Part shown: positions 8,508-16,744 of the stretch, in pieces
Numbering within the stretch: the stretch's first letter is position 1
How the letters are laid out: every line of letters starts with the position of its first letter
From: Pseudomonas sp. PB106
GTDB lineage: Bacteria; Pseudomonadota; Gammaproteobacteria; Pseudomonadales; Pseudomonadaceae
NCBI RefSeq assembly: GCF_009764645.1
Contig: NZ_RWIM01000185.1
Location: 1-50,620, forward strand
Reading direction: 5' to 3'
Length of the DNA stretch: 50,620 bases
Made by a program: the position numbers and the translations under genes
Notes under the pieces: model-generated
What the model was told of the DNA's origin: nothing
The model's input: only the letters and a program-made list of their open reading frames with translations
Database searches by the model: none

Positions 8508-10904
8508 TTAATGCGTGCTAATTCTTTCCTTAGAGTCAGACTCACGTTTTTCGTCCTTGGCAACTATCTCGGGAGCCACATCCGGCAAGGGCTCCGGCGC
8601 GTATTGCAGCGCAATTTGCAGGACCTCGTCAATCCATTTAACCGGTTTAATCTGCAGATCCTGCTTGATATTGTCAGGAATCTCCTTCAGATCGCGCACG
8701 TTCTCTTCCGGAATAATCACAATCTTGATTCCGCCGCGATGTGCCGCGAGCAGTTTTTCCTTCAGGCCACCAATTGCCAGCACTTGACCACGCAGCGTGA
8801 TTTCACCGGTCATGGCGACATCGGCACGCACCGGAATGCCGGTCAGTGCAGACACCAGCGCCGTGCACATGCCCACACCGGCGCTAGGACCGTCTTTCGG
8901 CGTCGCCCCTTCCGGCATGTGAATGTGGGTGTCGCGCTTCTCGTGGAAGTCCAGGGGAATGCCCAGGCTCTTGGCACGGCTGCGCACCACGGTGAGTGCT
9001 GCAGTGATCGATTCGACCATTACATCGCCCAGCGAACCGGTCTTGATCAACTGACCTTTACCCGGCACGACAGCGGCTTCGATGGTCAACAATTCACCAC
9101 CCACCTGAGTCCAGGCAAGGCCGGTCACCTGACCGATCTGATCCTGTTGCTCGGCCAGACCGTAGCGGAATTTGCGCACACCGAGGAAGTGTTCCAGCAA
9201 ATCAGCTGTCACTTTCACCGAGAAGCGTTTTTCCAGCGCGTGCTCTTTCACAGCCTTGCGGCAGACCTTGGCGATCTGACGTTCAAGGCCACGCACGCCA
9301 GCTTCACGGGTGTAGTAACGAATAATGTCGCGGATCGCCTCTTCGTCGAACTCCAGCTCGCCCTTCTTCAGACCATTGGCGGCGATCTGTTTTGGCGAGA
9401 GGTATTTGACGGCGATGTTGATCTTCTCGTCTTCGGTGTAGCCCGGCAGACGGATGACTTCCATCCGATCCAGCAGTGCTGGCGGGATGTTCATCGAGTT
9501 CGAGGTGCAGAGGAACATCACATCGGAAAGGTCGTAATCGACTTCCAGATAGTGATCGTTGAAGTTGTGGTTCTGCTCGGGATCGAGCACTTCCAGCAAC
9601 GCGGACGCCGGATCGCCACGCATGTCGCTGCCCATTTTGTCGATTTCATCGAGCAGGAACAGCGGGTTGCGAACGCCCACCTTTGTCATCTTTTGAATCA
9701 ATCTTCCCGGCATCGAACCGATGTAAGTCCGGCGGTGACCGCGAATTTCCGCTTCATCACGCACACCGCCGAGGGCCATACGCACGAATTTACGGTTGGT
9801 AGCATGGGCAATCGACTCTGCCAGCGAGGTTTTACCGACGCCAGGAGGACCGACCAGGCACAATACCGGGCCACGGATTTTCTTCACGCGCTTTTGCACG
9901 GCGAGGTATTCAAGGATGCGTTCCTTGACCTCTTCGAGGCCGTAGTGATCGGCATCGAGAATGTCTTCGGCACGGGCCAGGTCCAGACGCACTTTGCTCT
10001 GCGCTTTCCACGGCACTTGCACCAGCCAATCGATGTACGAGCGAACCACGGTGGCTTCGGCCGACATCGGCGACATCTGCTTGAGCTTGTTCAGCTCGGC
10101 GGTGGCTTTGGCCAAGGCGTCTTTTGGCAGACCGGCGGCATCGATGCGCTTTTTCAGCTCTTCGATTTCGTTGTGACCTTCGTCACCGTCACCCAGCTCT
10201 TTCTGAATGGCCTTCATCTGCTCATTCAGGTAGTACTCGCGCTGGCTGCGCTCCATCTGCTTTTTAACGCGACCGCGAATACGTTTTTCGACTTGCAGCA
10301 GATCGATCTCGGCATCCAGCAGCGCCAGAACGTGCTCGACCCGAGCCGACAAATCGATGATTTCGAGGATTTCCTGCTTCTGCTCGATCTTCAGCGCCAT
10401 GTGCGCGGCCATGGTGTCTACCAGACGACCCGGCTCATCGATGCTGTTGAGAGACGACAGGACTTCAGCGGGGACCTTTTTGCCCAACTGCACATATTGT
10501 TCGAACTGCGATAGCAGCGTGCGCACGAACACTTCGGACTCGCGCTCAGCCGCGTCGACTTCTTCGATCAGCGACACTTCGGCACGGCAGTGGCCGTCGA
10601 CTTCGCTGAAACGTTCAACGGTGCCACGCTGCTCACCCTCGACCAGAACCTTTACGGTGCCGTCAGGCAGCTTCAGAAGCTGCAGAACAGTGGCGATGGT
10701 ACCTACGCGATAGAGAGCGTCTTCACCGGGATCATCATCGGCCGGGTTTCTCTGGGCCAACAGCAGGATCTGCTTGTCGCCCGTCATCGCGGCCTCGAGG
10801 GCTTCGATGGATTTCTCGCGCCCCACGAACAGCGGGATAACCATGTGCGGATAAACCACAACATCACGCAATGGCAGGAGAGGCAATTCGATGGTTGTCT
10901 TCAT
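8508..10904 (-). CDS. lon: ATP-dependent Lon protease
   Basis: The product is 798 residues, typical of bacterial LonA. It has an N-terminal LAN domain (LPLLPLRDVVVYPHMVIPLF), a coiled helical region, an AAA+ module with Walker A GPPGVGKT near residue 351, and a C-terminal protease domain. The catalytic Ser lies in PKDGPSAGVGM near 673 and the Lys in GGLKEKL near 716. Lon degrades misfolded and regulatory proteins in the cytoplasm. It sits downstream of clpX behind a terminator and has its own upstream region with a sigma-32-like promoter, consistent with heat-shock control. Confidence 0.97.
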   Translation of the reverse strand: MKTTIELPLLPLRDVVVYPHMVIPLFVGREKSIEALEAAMTGDKQILLLAQRNPADDDPGEDALYRVGTIATVLQLLKLPDGTVKVLVEGEQRGTVERFSEVDGHCRAEVSLIEEVDAAERESEVFVRTLLSQFEQYVQLGKKVPAEVLSSLNSIDEPGRLVDTMAAHMALKIEQKQEILEIIDLSARVEHVLALLDAEIDLLQVEKRIRGRVKKQMERSQREYYLNEQMKAIQKELGDGDEGHNEIEELKKRIDAAGLPKDALAKATAELNKLKQMSPMSAEATVVRSYIDWLVQVPWKAQSKVRLDLARAEDILDADHYGLEEVKERILEYLAVQKRVKKIRGPVLCLVGPPGVGKTSLAESIAHATNRKFVRMALGGVRDEAEIRGHRRTYIGSMPGRLIQKMTKVGVRNPLFLLDEIDKMGSDMRGDPASALLEVLDPEQNHNFNDHYLEVDYDLSDVMFLCTSNSMNIPPALLDRMEVIRLPGYTEDEKINIAVKYLSPKQIAANGLKKGELEFDEEAIRDIIRYYTREAGVRGLERQIAKVCRKAVKEHALEKRFSVKVTADLLEHFLGVRKFRYGLAEQQDQIGQVTGLAWTQVGGELLTIEAAVVPGKGQLIKTGSLGDVMVESITAALTVVRSRAKSLGIPLDFHEKRDTHIHMPEGATPKDGPSAGVGMCTALVSALTGIPVRADVAMTGEITLRGQVLAIGGLKEKLLAAHRGGIKIVIIPEENVRDLKEIPDNIKQDLQIKPVKWIDEVLQIALQYAPEPLPDVAPEIVAKDEKRESDSKERISTH

Positions 10905-10920
10905 GATTTCGCCTCTACGG

Positions 10921-10934
10921 CGGCCATATGGCCG
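10921..10934. promoter_or_regulatory. Perfect 14-base palindrome in the lon leader
   Basis: CGGCCATATGGCCG lies 17 bases upstream of the lon start codon, inside the predicted 5' leader. It could be a binding site or a small RNA stem close to the ribosome binding site. No known factor is assigned. Confidence 0.4.
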
Positions 10935-10960
10935 TAATCAGATGGAATTGAGCTTGAAAC

Positions 10961-10991
10961 CAAGATGGGGGCTGCCTTGAAAAAAAACAAG
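10961..10991 (-). promoter_or_regulatory. Candidate sigma-32 (RpoH) promoter of lon
   Basis: On the minus strand CTTGTTT is followed after 14 bases by CCCCATCTT. This agrees with the RpoH pattern CTTG...CCCATNT. It would give a leader of about 50 bases for lon, a classical heat-shock gene. Confidence 0.6.
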
Positions 10992-11015
10992 CGCAAAGCG
11001 GATGTAAAAAATGAC

Positions 11016-11044
11016 ATAAAAAAAAAGAGGCCCGAAGGCCCCTT
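11016..11044 (-). terminator. Rho-independent terminator after clpX
   Basis: On the minus strand AAGGGGCC-TTCG-GGCCTCTT forms an eight-pair stem capped by a stable TTCG loop, followed by a long run of Ts. It starts about 24 bases past the clpX stop. Confidence 0.9.
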
Positions 11045-11067
11045 CTTTGTTGCGGCAGGGTGGACGC

Positions 11068-12351
11068 TTAAGCGTCCGGCGCTGCCTTGGCGGTCGGCTC
11101 ACTGTTTTCGTAGATATACAGTGGCTTGGACTTGCCTTCGATCACGCTTTCATCGATCACGACTTTGCTCACCTCGGACTGCGAGGGGATTTCATACATC
11201 GTGTCGAGCAGTACACCTTCGAGAATCGAGCGCAGGCCACGGGCACCGGTTTTACGTTCCAGGGCACGTTTGGCGACCGATTTCAGCGCGTCGGAACGGA
11301 ATTCCAGATCCACGCCTTCCATCTCGAACAGCTTGGCATACTGTTTGGTCAGAGCATTTTTCGGCTCGGTGAGAATCTGCATCAGCGCAGCCTCATCGAG
11401 CTCGTCCAGCGTCGCGAGGACTGGCAGACGACCAACGAATTCCGGGATCAGACCGAACTTGACCAGATCGTCAGGCTCGACTTCACGCAGGGATTCACCG
11501 ACTTTCTTGCCTTCTTCCTTACTGCGCACTTCTGCGTTGAAGCCAATGCCGCCCTTGGTGGAACGGTTTTGAATAACCTTTTCCAGACCGGAGAACGCAC
11601 CACCGCAGATGAACAGGATGTTACGGGTGTCGACCTGCAGGAATTCCTGCTGCGGGTGCTTGCGGCCACCTTGCGGCGGTACGGAAGCGACCGTGCCTTC
11701 GATCAACTTCAGCAAGGCCTGCTGCACGCCTTCACCGGAAACGTCCCGGGTGATCGACGGGTTGTCGGACTTGCGGGAAATCTTGTCGATTTCATCGATG
11801 TAGACAATACCCATCTGGGCTTTCTCTACGTCGTAATCGCACTTCTGCAACAGCTTCTGAATGATGTTCTCGACATCTTCACCCACGTAACCCGCCTCGG
11901 TGAGGGTGGTTGCGTCGGCGATGGTGAACGGAACGTTCAGCAAGCGGGCCAGCGTTTCGGCCAGCAGGGTTTTACCCGAGCCGGTCGGGCCGATCAGCAG
12001 GATGTTGCTCTTGCCGAGCTCGACGTCGTCAGCCTTTTTGTCACGCTGGTTCAGACGCTTGTAGTGGTTGTACACCGCTACGGCCAGAACCTTTTTTGCA
12101 CGCTCCTGACCAATGACGTACTGGTCAAGGATGCCGCTGATTTCTTTAGGCGAAGGCAATTTATGCGCGCTGCTTTCGGCCTGGGCTTCCTGCACCTCCT
12201 CACGGATGATGTCGTTGCACAGGTCGACGCACTCGTCGCAGATAAAGACCGAGGGGCCGGCAATCAATTTGCGCACTTCATGCTGGCTTTTGCCACAGAA
12301 GGAGCAATAGAGCAGCTTGCCGTTGTCCTCGCCGTTGCGGGTGTCAGTCAT
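11068..12351 (-). CDS. clpX: ATP-dependent Clp protease ATP-binding subunit ClpX
   Basis: The AAA+ unfoldase feeds substrates to ClpP. The product is 427 residues. Its N-terminal zinc-binding domain has cysteines at 16, 19, 38 and 41, and Walker A GPTGSGKT is at 121-128. The sequence GIGFNAEV contains the IGF element that docks to ClpP. The ATG at 12351 (MTDTRNGED) is chosen because it gives the usual family start; an in-frame extension of 11 residues upstream looks untranslated. It lies about 113 bases downstream of clpP and is followed by a strong terminator. Confidence 0.97.
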   Translation of the reverse strand: MTDTRNGEDNGKLLYCSFCGKSQHEVRKLIAGPSVFICDECVDLCNDIIREEVQEAQAESSAHKLPSPKEISGILDQYVIGQERAKKVLAVAVYNHYKRLNQRDKKADDVELGKSNILLIGPTGSGKTLLAETLARLLNVPFTIADATTLTEAGYVGEDVENIIQKLLQKCDYDVEKAQMGIVYIDEIDKISRKSDNPSITRDVSGEGVQQALLKLIEGTVASVPPQGGRKHPQQEFLQVDTRNILFICGGAFSGLEKVIQNRSTKGGIGFNAEVRSKEEGKKVGESLREVEPDDLVKFGLIPEFVGRLPVLATLDELDEAALMQILTEPKNALTKQYAKLFEMEGVDLEFRSDALKSVAKRALERKTGARGLRSILEGVLLDTMYEIPSQSEVSKVVIDESVIEGKSKPLYIYENSEPTAKAAPDA

Positions 12352-12399
12352 TCGTTCGATCCAAATCCGATAGGCTTGCAACACAAGATGAAGGCTATT

Positions 12400-12419
12400 G
12401 CGGGCTTTTTCAAGCCCGC
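12400..12419. other. Hairpin between clpP and clpX
   Basis: GCGGGCTT and AAGCCCGC form an eight-pair stem with a four-base loop, about 50 bases upstream of clpX. There is no T run on the minus strand, so a partial attenuator or an RNA-processing/stability element is more likely than a full terminator. Confidence 0.45.
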
Positions 12420-12464
12420 TGCTGATCAGACCAGCCGACCAGGCCTATTTTGTGCTGCTTATTT

Positions 12465-13100
12465 TTAAGCTGGGCGCTGGTTGATCACTTCGTCGATCAG
12501 ACCGTATTCCTTCGCAGCTTCTGCACTCATGAAGTTGTCGCGGTTGGTATCGCGCTCGATTTCTTCCAGAGTGCGCCCGCTGTGCTTGGCCATCAGCATG
12601 TTCAGACGTTCGCGGATGAAGAGGATTTCCTTGGCATGGATTTCGATATCCGATGCCTGGCCCTGGAAACCGCCCAGTGGCTGGTGAATCATCACACGCG
12701 AGTTCGGCAGGCAGAAACGCTTGCCTGGAGCACCTGCGGTCAGCAGGAATGCGCCCATGCTGCAGGCCTGGCCGATGCAGGTGGTCGATACGTTGGGTTT
12801 GATGAACTGCATGGTGTCGTAGATCGACATGCCCGCTGTCACCGAACCGCCCGGGGAGTTGATATAGAGATGGATGTCCTTGTCCGGGTTTTCCGCTTCA
12901 AGGAACAGCAGTTGCGCACAGATCAGGTTGGCCATGTAGTCCTCTACCGGACCAACCAGAAAGATCACTCGCTCCTTGAGCAGGCGCGAATAGATGTCAT
13001 AGGCGCGTTCGCCACGAGCAGATTGCTCGACAACCATCGGGACCAGGCCGCCTGCGGCCTGGATATCAGAGTTCTGCTGAATATACGAATTACGGAACAT
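12465..13100 (-). CDS. clpP: ATP-dependent Clp protease proteolytic subunit
   Basis: This is a 211-residue serine protease with triad Ser114 (GQACSMGAF), His139 (NSRVMIHQP) and Asp188 (ERDTNRD). It forms the tetradecameric ClpP barrel that works with ClpX and ClpA. An N-terminal propeptide of about a dozen residues is expected from the family. It is flanked by tig upstream and clpX downstream on the same strand, the conserved order. Confidence 0.97.
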   Translation of the reverse strand: MFRNSYIQQNSDIQAAGGLVPMVVEQSARGERAYDIYSRLLKERVIFLVGPVEDYMANLICAQLLFLEAENPDKDIHLYINSPGGSVTAGMSIYDTMQFIKPNVSTTCIGQACSMGAFLLTAGAPGKRFCLPNSRVMIHQPLGGFQGQASDIEIHAKEILFIRERLNMLMAKHSGRTLEEIERDTNRDNFMSAEAAKEYGLIDEVINQRPA

Positions 13101-13140
13101 GCTCTGCAGTCACTCCCAAATAGTTATGTCTTGAATACGC

Positions 13141-13166
13141 ATAAGCCAGCTCGAAAGCTGGCTTAT
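13141..13166. other. Hairpin between tig and clpP
   Basis: ATAAGCCAGCT and AGCTGGCTTAT form an 11-pair stem with loop CGAA. It lies about 27 bases past the tig stop and about 40 bases before clpP. Neither strand has a strong T run right after it on the minus side, so read-through from tig to clpP is plausible. It may act as a partial terminator or an mRNA end-stabilising structure. Confidence 0.55.
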
Positions 13167-13192
13167 GTGTGTACTTCTTAACGCAAAAACAA

Positions 13193-14503
13193 TCAGTCGG
13201 CTGTTGGAGCTTCTACCGGCTTGACCGCTTCTTCGTAAGAGACCGATTTGTCGGTCACGCTAGCTTTCTGCAGAACAGTATCCACAACTTGTTCTTCCAG
13301 CACAACCGAACGCACTTCGTTCAGTTGCTGCTCGTTTTTGTAGTACCACGACACAACCTGCTCAGGCTCCTGGTAAGCCGAAGCCATTTCCTGAATCATT
13401 TCGCGAACGCGAGCTTCGTCAGGCTTCAGGTCGAACTGCTTGACCACTTCAGCAACGATCAGACCCAGCACGACGCGGCGCTTGGCTTGCTCTTCGAACA
13501 GCTCGGCCGGCAGTTGGTCTGGCTTGATGTTGCCACCGAACTGCTGAACAGCCTGTACGCGCAGACGGTCAACTTCGTTGGACAGCAGAGCCTTAGGCAC
13601 TTCGATCGGGTTGGTGGCCAGCAGACCGTCCATAACCTGATTTTTTACTTTGGATTTGATCGCCTGACGCAGCTCACGCTCCATGTTCTTGCGAACTTCG
13701 GTGCGGAAACCGTCGATGCCGCTTTCCTTGATGCCGAATTGAGCGAAGAACTCTTCGTTCAGTTCTGGCAGCTTAGGCTCGGACACAGTGTTGACGGTCA
13801 CGGTGAACTCGGCGGTTTTGCCAGCCAGGTCCAGGTTCTGATAGTCCTCTGGGAAGGTCAGGTTCAGAACGCGCTCTTCGCCAGCCTTAGCACCTACCAG
13901 ACCTTCTTCGAAGCCCGGGATCATGCGGCCGGAACCCAGTACCAACTGAGTGCCTTTAGCGGAGCCGCCAGCGAATACTTCGCCGTCAACCTTGCCAACG
14001 AAATCGATGTTCAGTTGGTCTTCGTTCTGGGCAGCGCGATCGGCCACTTCAAAACGGGTGTTCTGCTTGCGCAGGATGTCGAGCATTTTGTCCAGGTCAG
14101 CGTCAGCCACGTCAGCGCTCAGGCGCTCAACGGTGATGCCTTCGAAACCGGCAACGGTGAACTCAGGGAACACTTCGAATACAGCAACGTATTCCAGGTC
14201 TTTGCCAGCTTCCAGCGACTTAGGCTCGATCGATGGCGAACCCGCCGGGTTCAGCTTCTGCTCAACCACAGCTTCGTAGAAGGAGGACTGGATCACGTCG
14301 CCTACAGCTTCCTGGCGCGCATCAGCACCGAAACGGCGCTTGATTTCGCTCATTGGCACTTTGCCTGGACGGAAGCCAGCAATCTTGGCCTTTTGGGCAG
14401 TCTGCTGCAGACGCTTGTTGACCTGAGTCTCGATGCGCTCAGCCGGCACGGTGACGCTCATGCGGCGCTCGAGAGCAGTAGTATTTTCAACAGAAACTTG
14501 CAT
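13193..14503 (-). CDS. tig: Trigger factor, ribosome-associated chaperone
   Basis: The product is 436 residues, the usual length. It has an N-terminal ribosome-binding domain with the signature GFRPGKVPMSEI near 45, a central FKBP-type isomerase domain (NIDFVGKVDGEVFAGG and onwards), and a C-terminal chaperone domain. The ATG at 14503 (MQVSVENTT) is preceded by CGAGGAATATC. Upstream in-frame codons add a tail not seen in the family. It heads the tig-clpP-clpX block. Confidence 0.97.
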   Translation of the reverse strand: MQVSVENTTALERRMSVTVPAERIETQVNKRLQQTAQKAKIAGFRPGKVPMSEIKRRFGADARQEAVGDVIQSSFYEAVVEQKLNPAGSPSIEPKSLEAGKDLEYVAVFEVFPEFTVAGFEGITVERLSADVADADLDKMLDILRKQNTRFEVADRAAQNEDQLNIDFVGKVDGEVFAGGSAKGTQLVLGSGRMIPGFEEGLVGAKAGEERVLNLTFPEDYQNLDLAGKTAEFTVTVNTVSEPKLPELNEEFFAQFGIKESGIDGFRTEVRKNMERELRQAIKSKVKNQVMDGLLATNPIEVPKALLSNEVDRLRVQAVQQFGGNIKPDQLPAELFEEQAKRRVVLGLIVAEVVKQFDLKPDEARVREMIQEMASAYQEPEQVVSWYYKNEQQLNEVRSVVLEEQVVDTVLQKASVTDKSVSYEEAVKPVEAPTAD

Positions 14504-14564
14504 GGATATTCCTCGTTGCACAGACGTTAGCCGGCCGTTTCCGACCCCAGAATCAAGGGCATGC

Positions 14565-14593
14565 ATTCTAGTGGGTCAAACTCAAGAAGTCAC
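14565..14593 (-). promoter_or_regulatory. Candidate sigma-70 promoter of tig
   Basis: On the minus strand GTGACT (-35) is followed by a 17-base spacer and TAGAAT (-10). It lies 62 bases upstream of the tig start codon. Confidence 0.45.
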
Positions 14594-14866
14594 CCTACTG
14601 AAAACGGGTAAAAAAACAGCAGGCAATTTATAGGGATCGATGCACGGATGCAGCGCGCCCCACAGGCGAATACAACCAATCACGCCAAGGCTCTGCGCCG
14701 ACCTCTTCTATATATAGAAGGGACTGCATCACTCCTTGACGGCCGTTCTTGCAAGCAAGCCCGGCGGACAGTGCAGCAGCATCGAGCAACATAAATACGA
14801 CGAAGCGCCCTGCCCCTGCGTCCCGAAACCGGCAATTGCCGATTTTCAAAACCGCTAAAACAAAAA

Positions 14867-14894
14867 AGGCGCCAGACTGTTAAATCTGGCGCCT
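14867..14894 (-). terminator. Terminator of the tRNA operon
   Basis: AGGCGCCAGA and TCTGGCGCCT form a ten-pair stem, followed by TTTTTTG on the minus strand. It lies 9 bases past the CCA of the last tRNA-His. Confidence 0.9.
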
Positions 14895-14903
14895 TTCGAA
14901 ATA

Positions 14904-14980
14904 TGGGGTGGACGATGGGGATCGAACCCACGACAACGGGAGTCACAATCCCGTGCTCTACCAACTGAGCTACGCCCACC
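14904..14980 (-). tRNA. tRNA-His (GTG), second copy
   Basis: The minus-strand cloverleaf has acceptor GTGGGCG/CGTCCAC with the extra 5' G typical of tRNA-His, D arm GCTCAGTTGGTAGAGC, anticodon loop TTGTGAC, T loop GGTTCGATCC and an encoded CCA. It appears identical to the copy at 15200-15276. Confidence 0.95.
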
Positions 14981-15056
14981 ATATTGCGTAACAAAAAAGC
15001 CAAATAACTTCTTTGTTGAAACCTCACCAGCCATAAGGCACGAATGAAGCTTTAAT

Positions 15057-15141
15057 TGGTGCGGATGAAGAGACTCGAACTCTTACGCCTCGCGGCGCTG
15101 GAACCTAAATCCAGTGTGTCTACCAATTCCACCACATCCGC
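15057..15141 (-). tRNA. tRNA-Leu (TAG)
   Basis: This is an 85-base class II tRNA on the minus strand. The acceptor is GCGGATG/CATCCGC and the anticodon loop ATTTAGG gives anticodon TAG. It has a long variable arm (GCCGCGAGGC) and an encoded CCA. Confidence 0.95.
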
Positions 15142-15160
15142 AGATGAAGCCTTTGAAGCA

Positions 15161-15190
15161 AAAACGCCAGACCGTTAAATCTGGCGTTTT
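15161..15190 (-). terminator. Hairpin inside the tRNA operon
   Basis: ACGCCAGA and TCTGGCGT form a stem with flanking A/T runs. It lies between the upstream tRNA-His and tRNA-Leu and is nearly identical to the operon's final terminator (14867-14894). It appears to be part of a duplicated tRNA-His plus terminator unit and could cause partial termination. Confidence 0.6.
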
Positions 15191-15199
15191 TTCGAAATA

Positions 15200-15276
15200 T
15201 GGGGTGGACGATGGGGATCGAACCCACGACAACGGGAGTCACAATCCCGTGCTCTACCAACTGAGCTACGCCCACC
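15200..15276 (-). tRNA. tRNA-His (GTG), first copy
   Basis: It has the same 77-base sequence as the copy at 14904-14980, including the extra 5' G, anticodon GTG and CCA end. It stands between tRNA-Arg and the internal hairpin. Confidence 0.95.
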
Positions 15277-15307
15277 ATATCGCGTTACTTGTGCCAAAGC
15301 TGCCTAA

Positions 15308-15384
15308 TGGCGCACCCGGCAGGACTCGAACCTGCGACCATCCGCTTAGAAGGCGGATGCTCTATCCAGCTGAGCTACGGGCGC
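15308..15384 (-). tRNA. tRNA-Arg (TCT)
   Basis: This is a 77-base minus-strand tRNA with acceptor GCGCCCG/CGGGTGC, anticodon loop CTTCTAA (anticodon TCT), T loop GGTTCGAGTCC and CCA. It is the first tRNA of the operon. Confidence 0.95.
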
Positions 15385-15499
15385 CTTATTAATCTGTACT
15401 CTTAAAGGACTACAAACTAAGTGCTTTCCAGTGTCGCAGAACCTTGATTCCACTTCACCTTCTTAACCAGTGCTAGGCTGTGCCCGACAAGTGCGACGA

Positions 15500-15528
15500 A
15501 TAGTATAGAGCGCTCCAAAGGTCGTCAA
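15500..15528 (-). promoter_or_regulatory. Sigma-70 promoter of the tRNA operon
   Basis: On the minus strand TTGACG (-35) is followed by exactly 17 bases and TACTAT (-10). A GC-rich stretch (TCGTCGC) follows, as is common at stable-RNA promoters under stringent control. The start point would lie about 105-110 bases before tRNA-Arg. Confidence 0.7.
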
Positions 15529-15659
15529 ATCCTTTTTGAAAAAAATTCATTTAATTAAAGGGGTTAGCGGAATTTGCTGACCAAGCGCCTTTGCCCTCAC
15601 CGCGCGACATGCGAGAATGCGTTCTCATTTTTTCCCCTCTCGATGGTTAATCACGCGCA

Positions 15660-16514
15660 ATGACTGCACAACTAATCGACGGCAAATCGATCGCCGCCAG
15701 CCTGCGCCAGCAGATCGCCAAACGAGTTGCCGAGCGTCGCCAGCAAGGCCTGCGCACTCCCGGCCTCGCGGTGATCCTGGTCGGCAGCGATCCTGCCTCT
15801 CAGGTTTATGTCTCGCACAAGCGTAAAGACTGTGAAGAGGTCGGCTTCCTCTCTCAAGCCTACGACCTGCCCTCCGAAACCACGCAGCAAGCGCTGACCG
15901 ATCTGATCGATCGCCTCAACGACGACCCTGCAATCGACGGCGTCCTGCTCCAGTTGCCGCTACCCGAGCACCTCGATGCCTCCAAATTGCTGGAACGCAT
16001 CCGCCCGGACAAAGACGTTGACGGTTTCCATCCTTATAACGTCGGTCGCCTGGCACAACGCATCCCATTGCTGCGGCCATGCACTCCGAAAGGCATCATG
16101 ACCTTGCTGGAAAGCACCGGTGCCGATCTGTATGGCATGGATGCAGTGGTCGTCGGCGCTTCCAATATCGTCGGTCGCCCGATGGCCATGGAACTGCTGC
16201 TGGCCGGTTGCACCGTGACCGTGGCCCACCGTTTCACCAAGGATCTGGCTGGCCACGTCGGCCGTGCCGATCTGGTGGTCGTGGCCGCCGGCAAACCGGG
16301 TCTGGTCAAAGGCGAGTGGATCAAGGAAGGCGCGATCGTGATCGATGTCGGTATCAACCGTCAGGACGACGGCAAGCTGGTCGGTGACGTCGTCTACGAG
16401 ACCGCCCTGCCCCGCGCCGGCTGGATCACTCCAGTACCGGGCGGTGTTGGTCCGATGACCCGCGCCTGCCTGCTGGAAAATACCCTCTACGCAGCAGAAA
16501 CCCTGCACGCGTGA
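15660..16514 (+). CDS. folD: Bifunctional methylenetetrahydrofolate dehydrogenase/cyclohydrolase
   Basis: FolD interconverts 5,10-methylene-, methenyl- and 10-formyl-tetrahydrofolate in one-carbon metabolism in the cytoplasm. The product is 284 residues, standard for the family. It carries the signature YVSHKRKDCEEVGF, which holds the catalytic Lys, and VVGASNIVGRPMAMELL of the NADP-binding part. PVPGGVGPMTRACLLENT near the C-terminus is the second family signature. It is monocistronic, with a terminator 20 bases after the stop, and divergent from the tRNA operon. Confidence 0.97.
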   Translation: MTAQLIDGKSIAASLRQQIAKRVAERRQQGLRTPGLAVILVGSDPASQVYVSHKRKDCEEVGFLSQAYDLPSETTQQALTDLIDRLNDDPAIDGVLLQLPLPEHLDASKLLERIRPDKDVDGFHPYNVGRLAQRIPLLRPCTPKGIMTLLESTGADLYGMDAVVVGASNIVGRPMAMELLLAGCTVTVAHRFTKDLAGHVGRADLVVVAAGKPGLVKGEWIKEGAIVIDVGINRQDDGKLVGDVVYETALPRAGWITPVPGGVGPMTRACLLENTLYAAETLHA

Positions 16515-16533
16515 GTCGTCGTTTTCAGCTCTG

Positions 16534-16561
16534 AAAAAACCCGCCTCGTGCGGGTTTTTTC
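16534..16561 (+). terminator. Rho-independent terminator of folD
   Basis: AAAAAACCCGC-CTCGT-GCGGGTTTTTT forms a short GC stem with a T run, 20 bases after folD. Confidence 0.9.
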
Positions 16562-16744
16562 ATGCCTGAGAAAAAACTGTAACCGTTCGCCGGAAACCCC
16601 TCTTTTTACAGGCCTTTTCACGAGATTTTCAGGTGCTTAAAACAACCATCGACAGATCTTCAGCCATACTCCTAGAATGCGACGCTTTGAAGAAATAACC
16701 CGTTACAAACTAACGGAATATCCAACCTTTATGAGTTCGCCCGC

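Noticed and set aside
14904..15384. Possible integration site of a mobile element at the tRNA cluster
   Set aside because: No integrase, no duplicated tRNA 3' end beyond the tRNA-His copies, and flanks are core genes.
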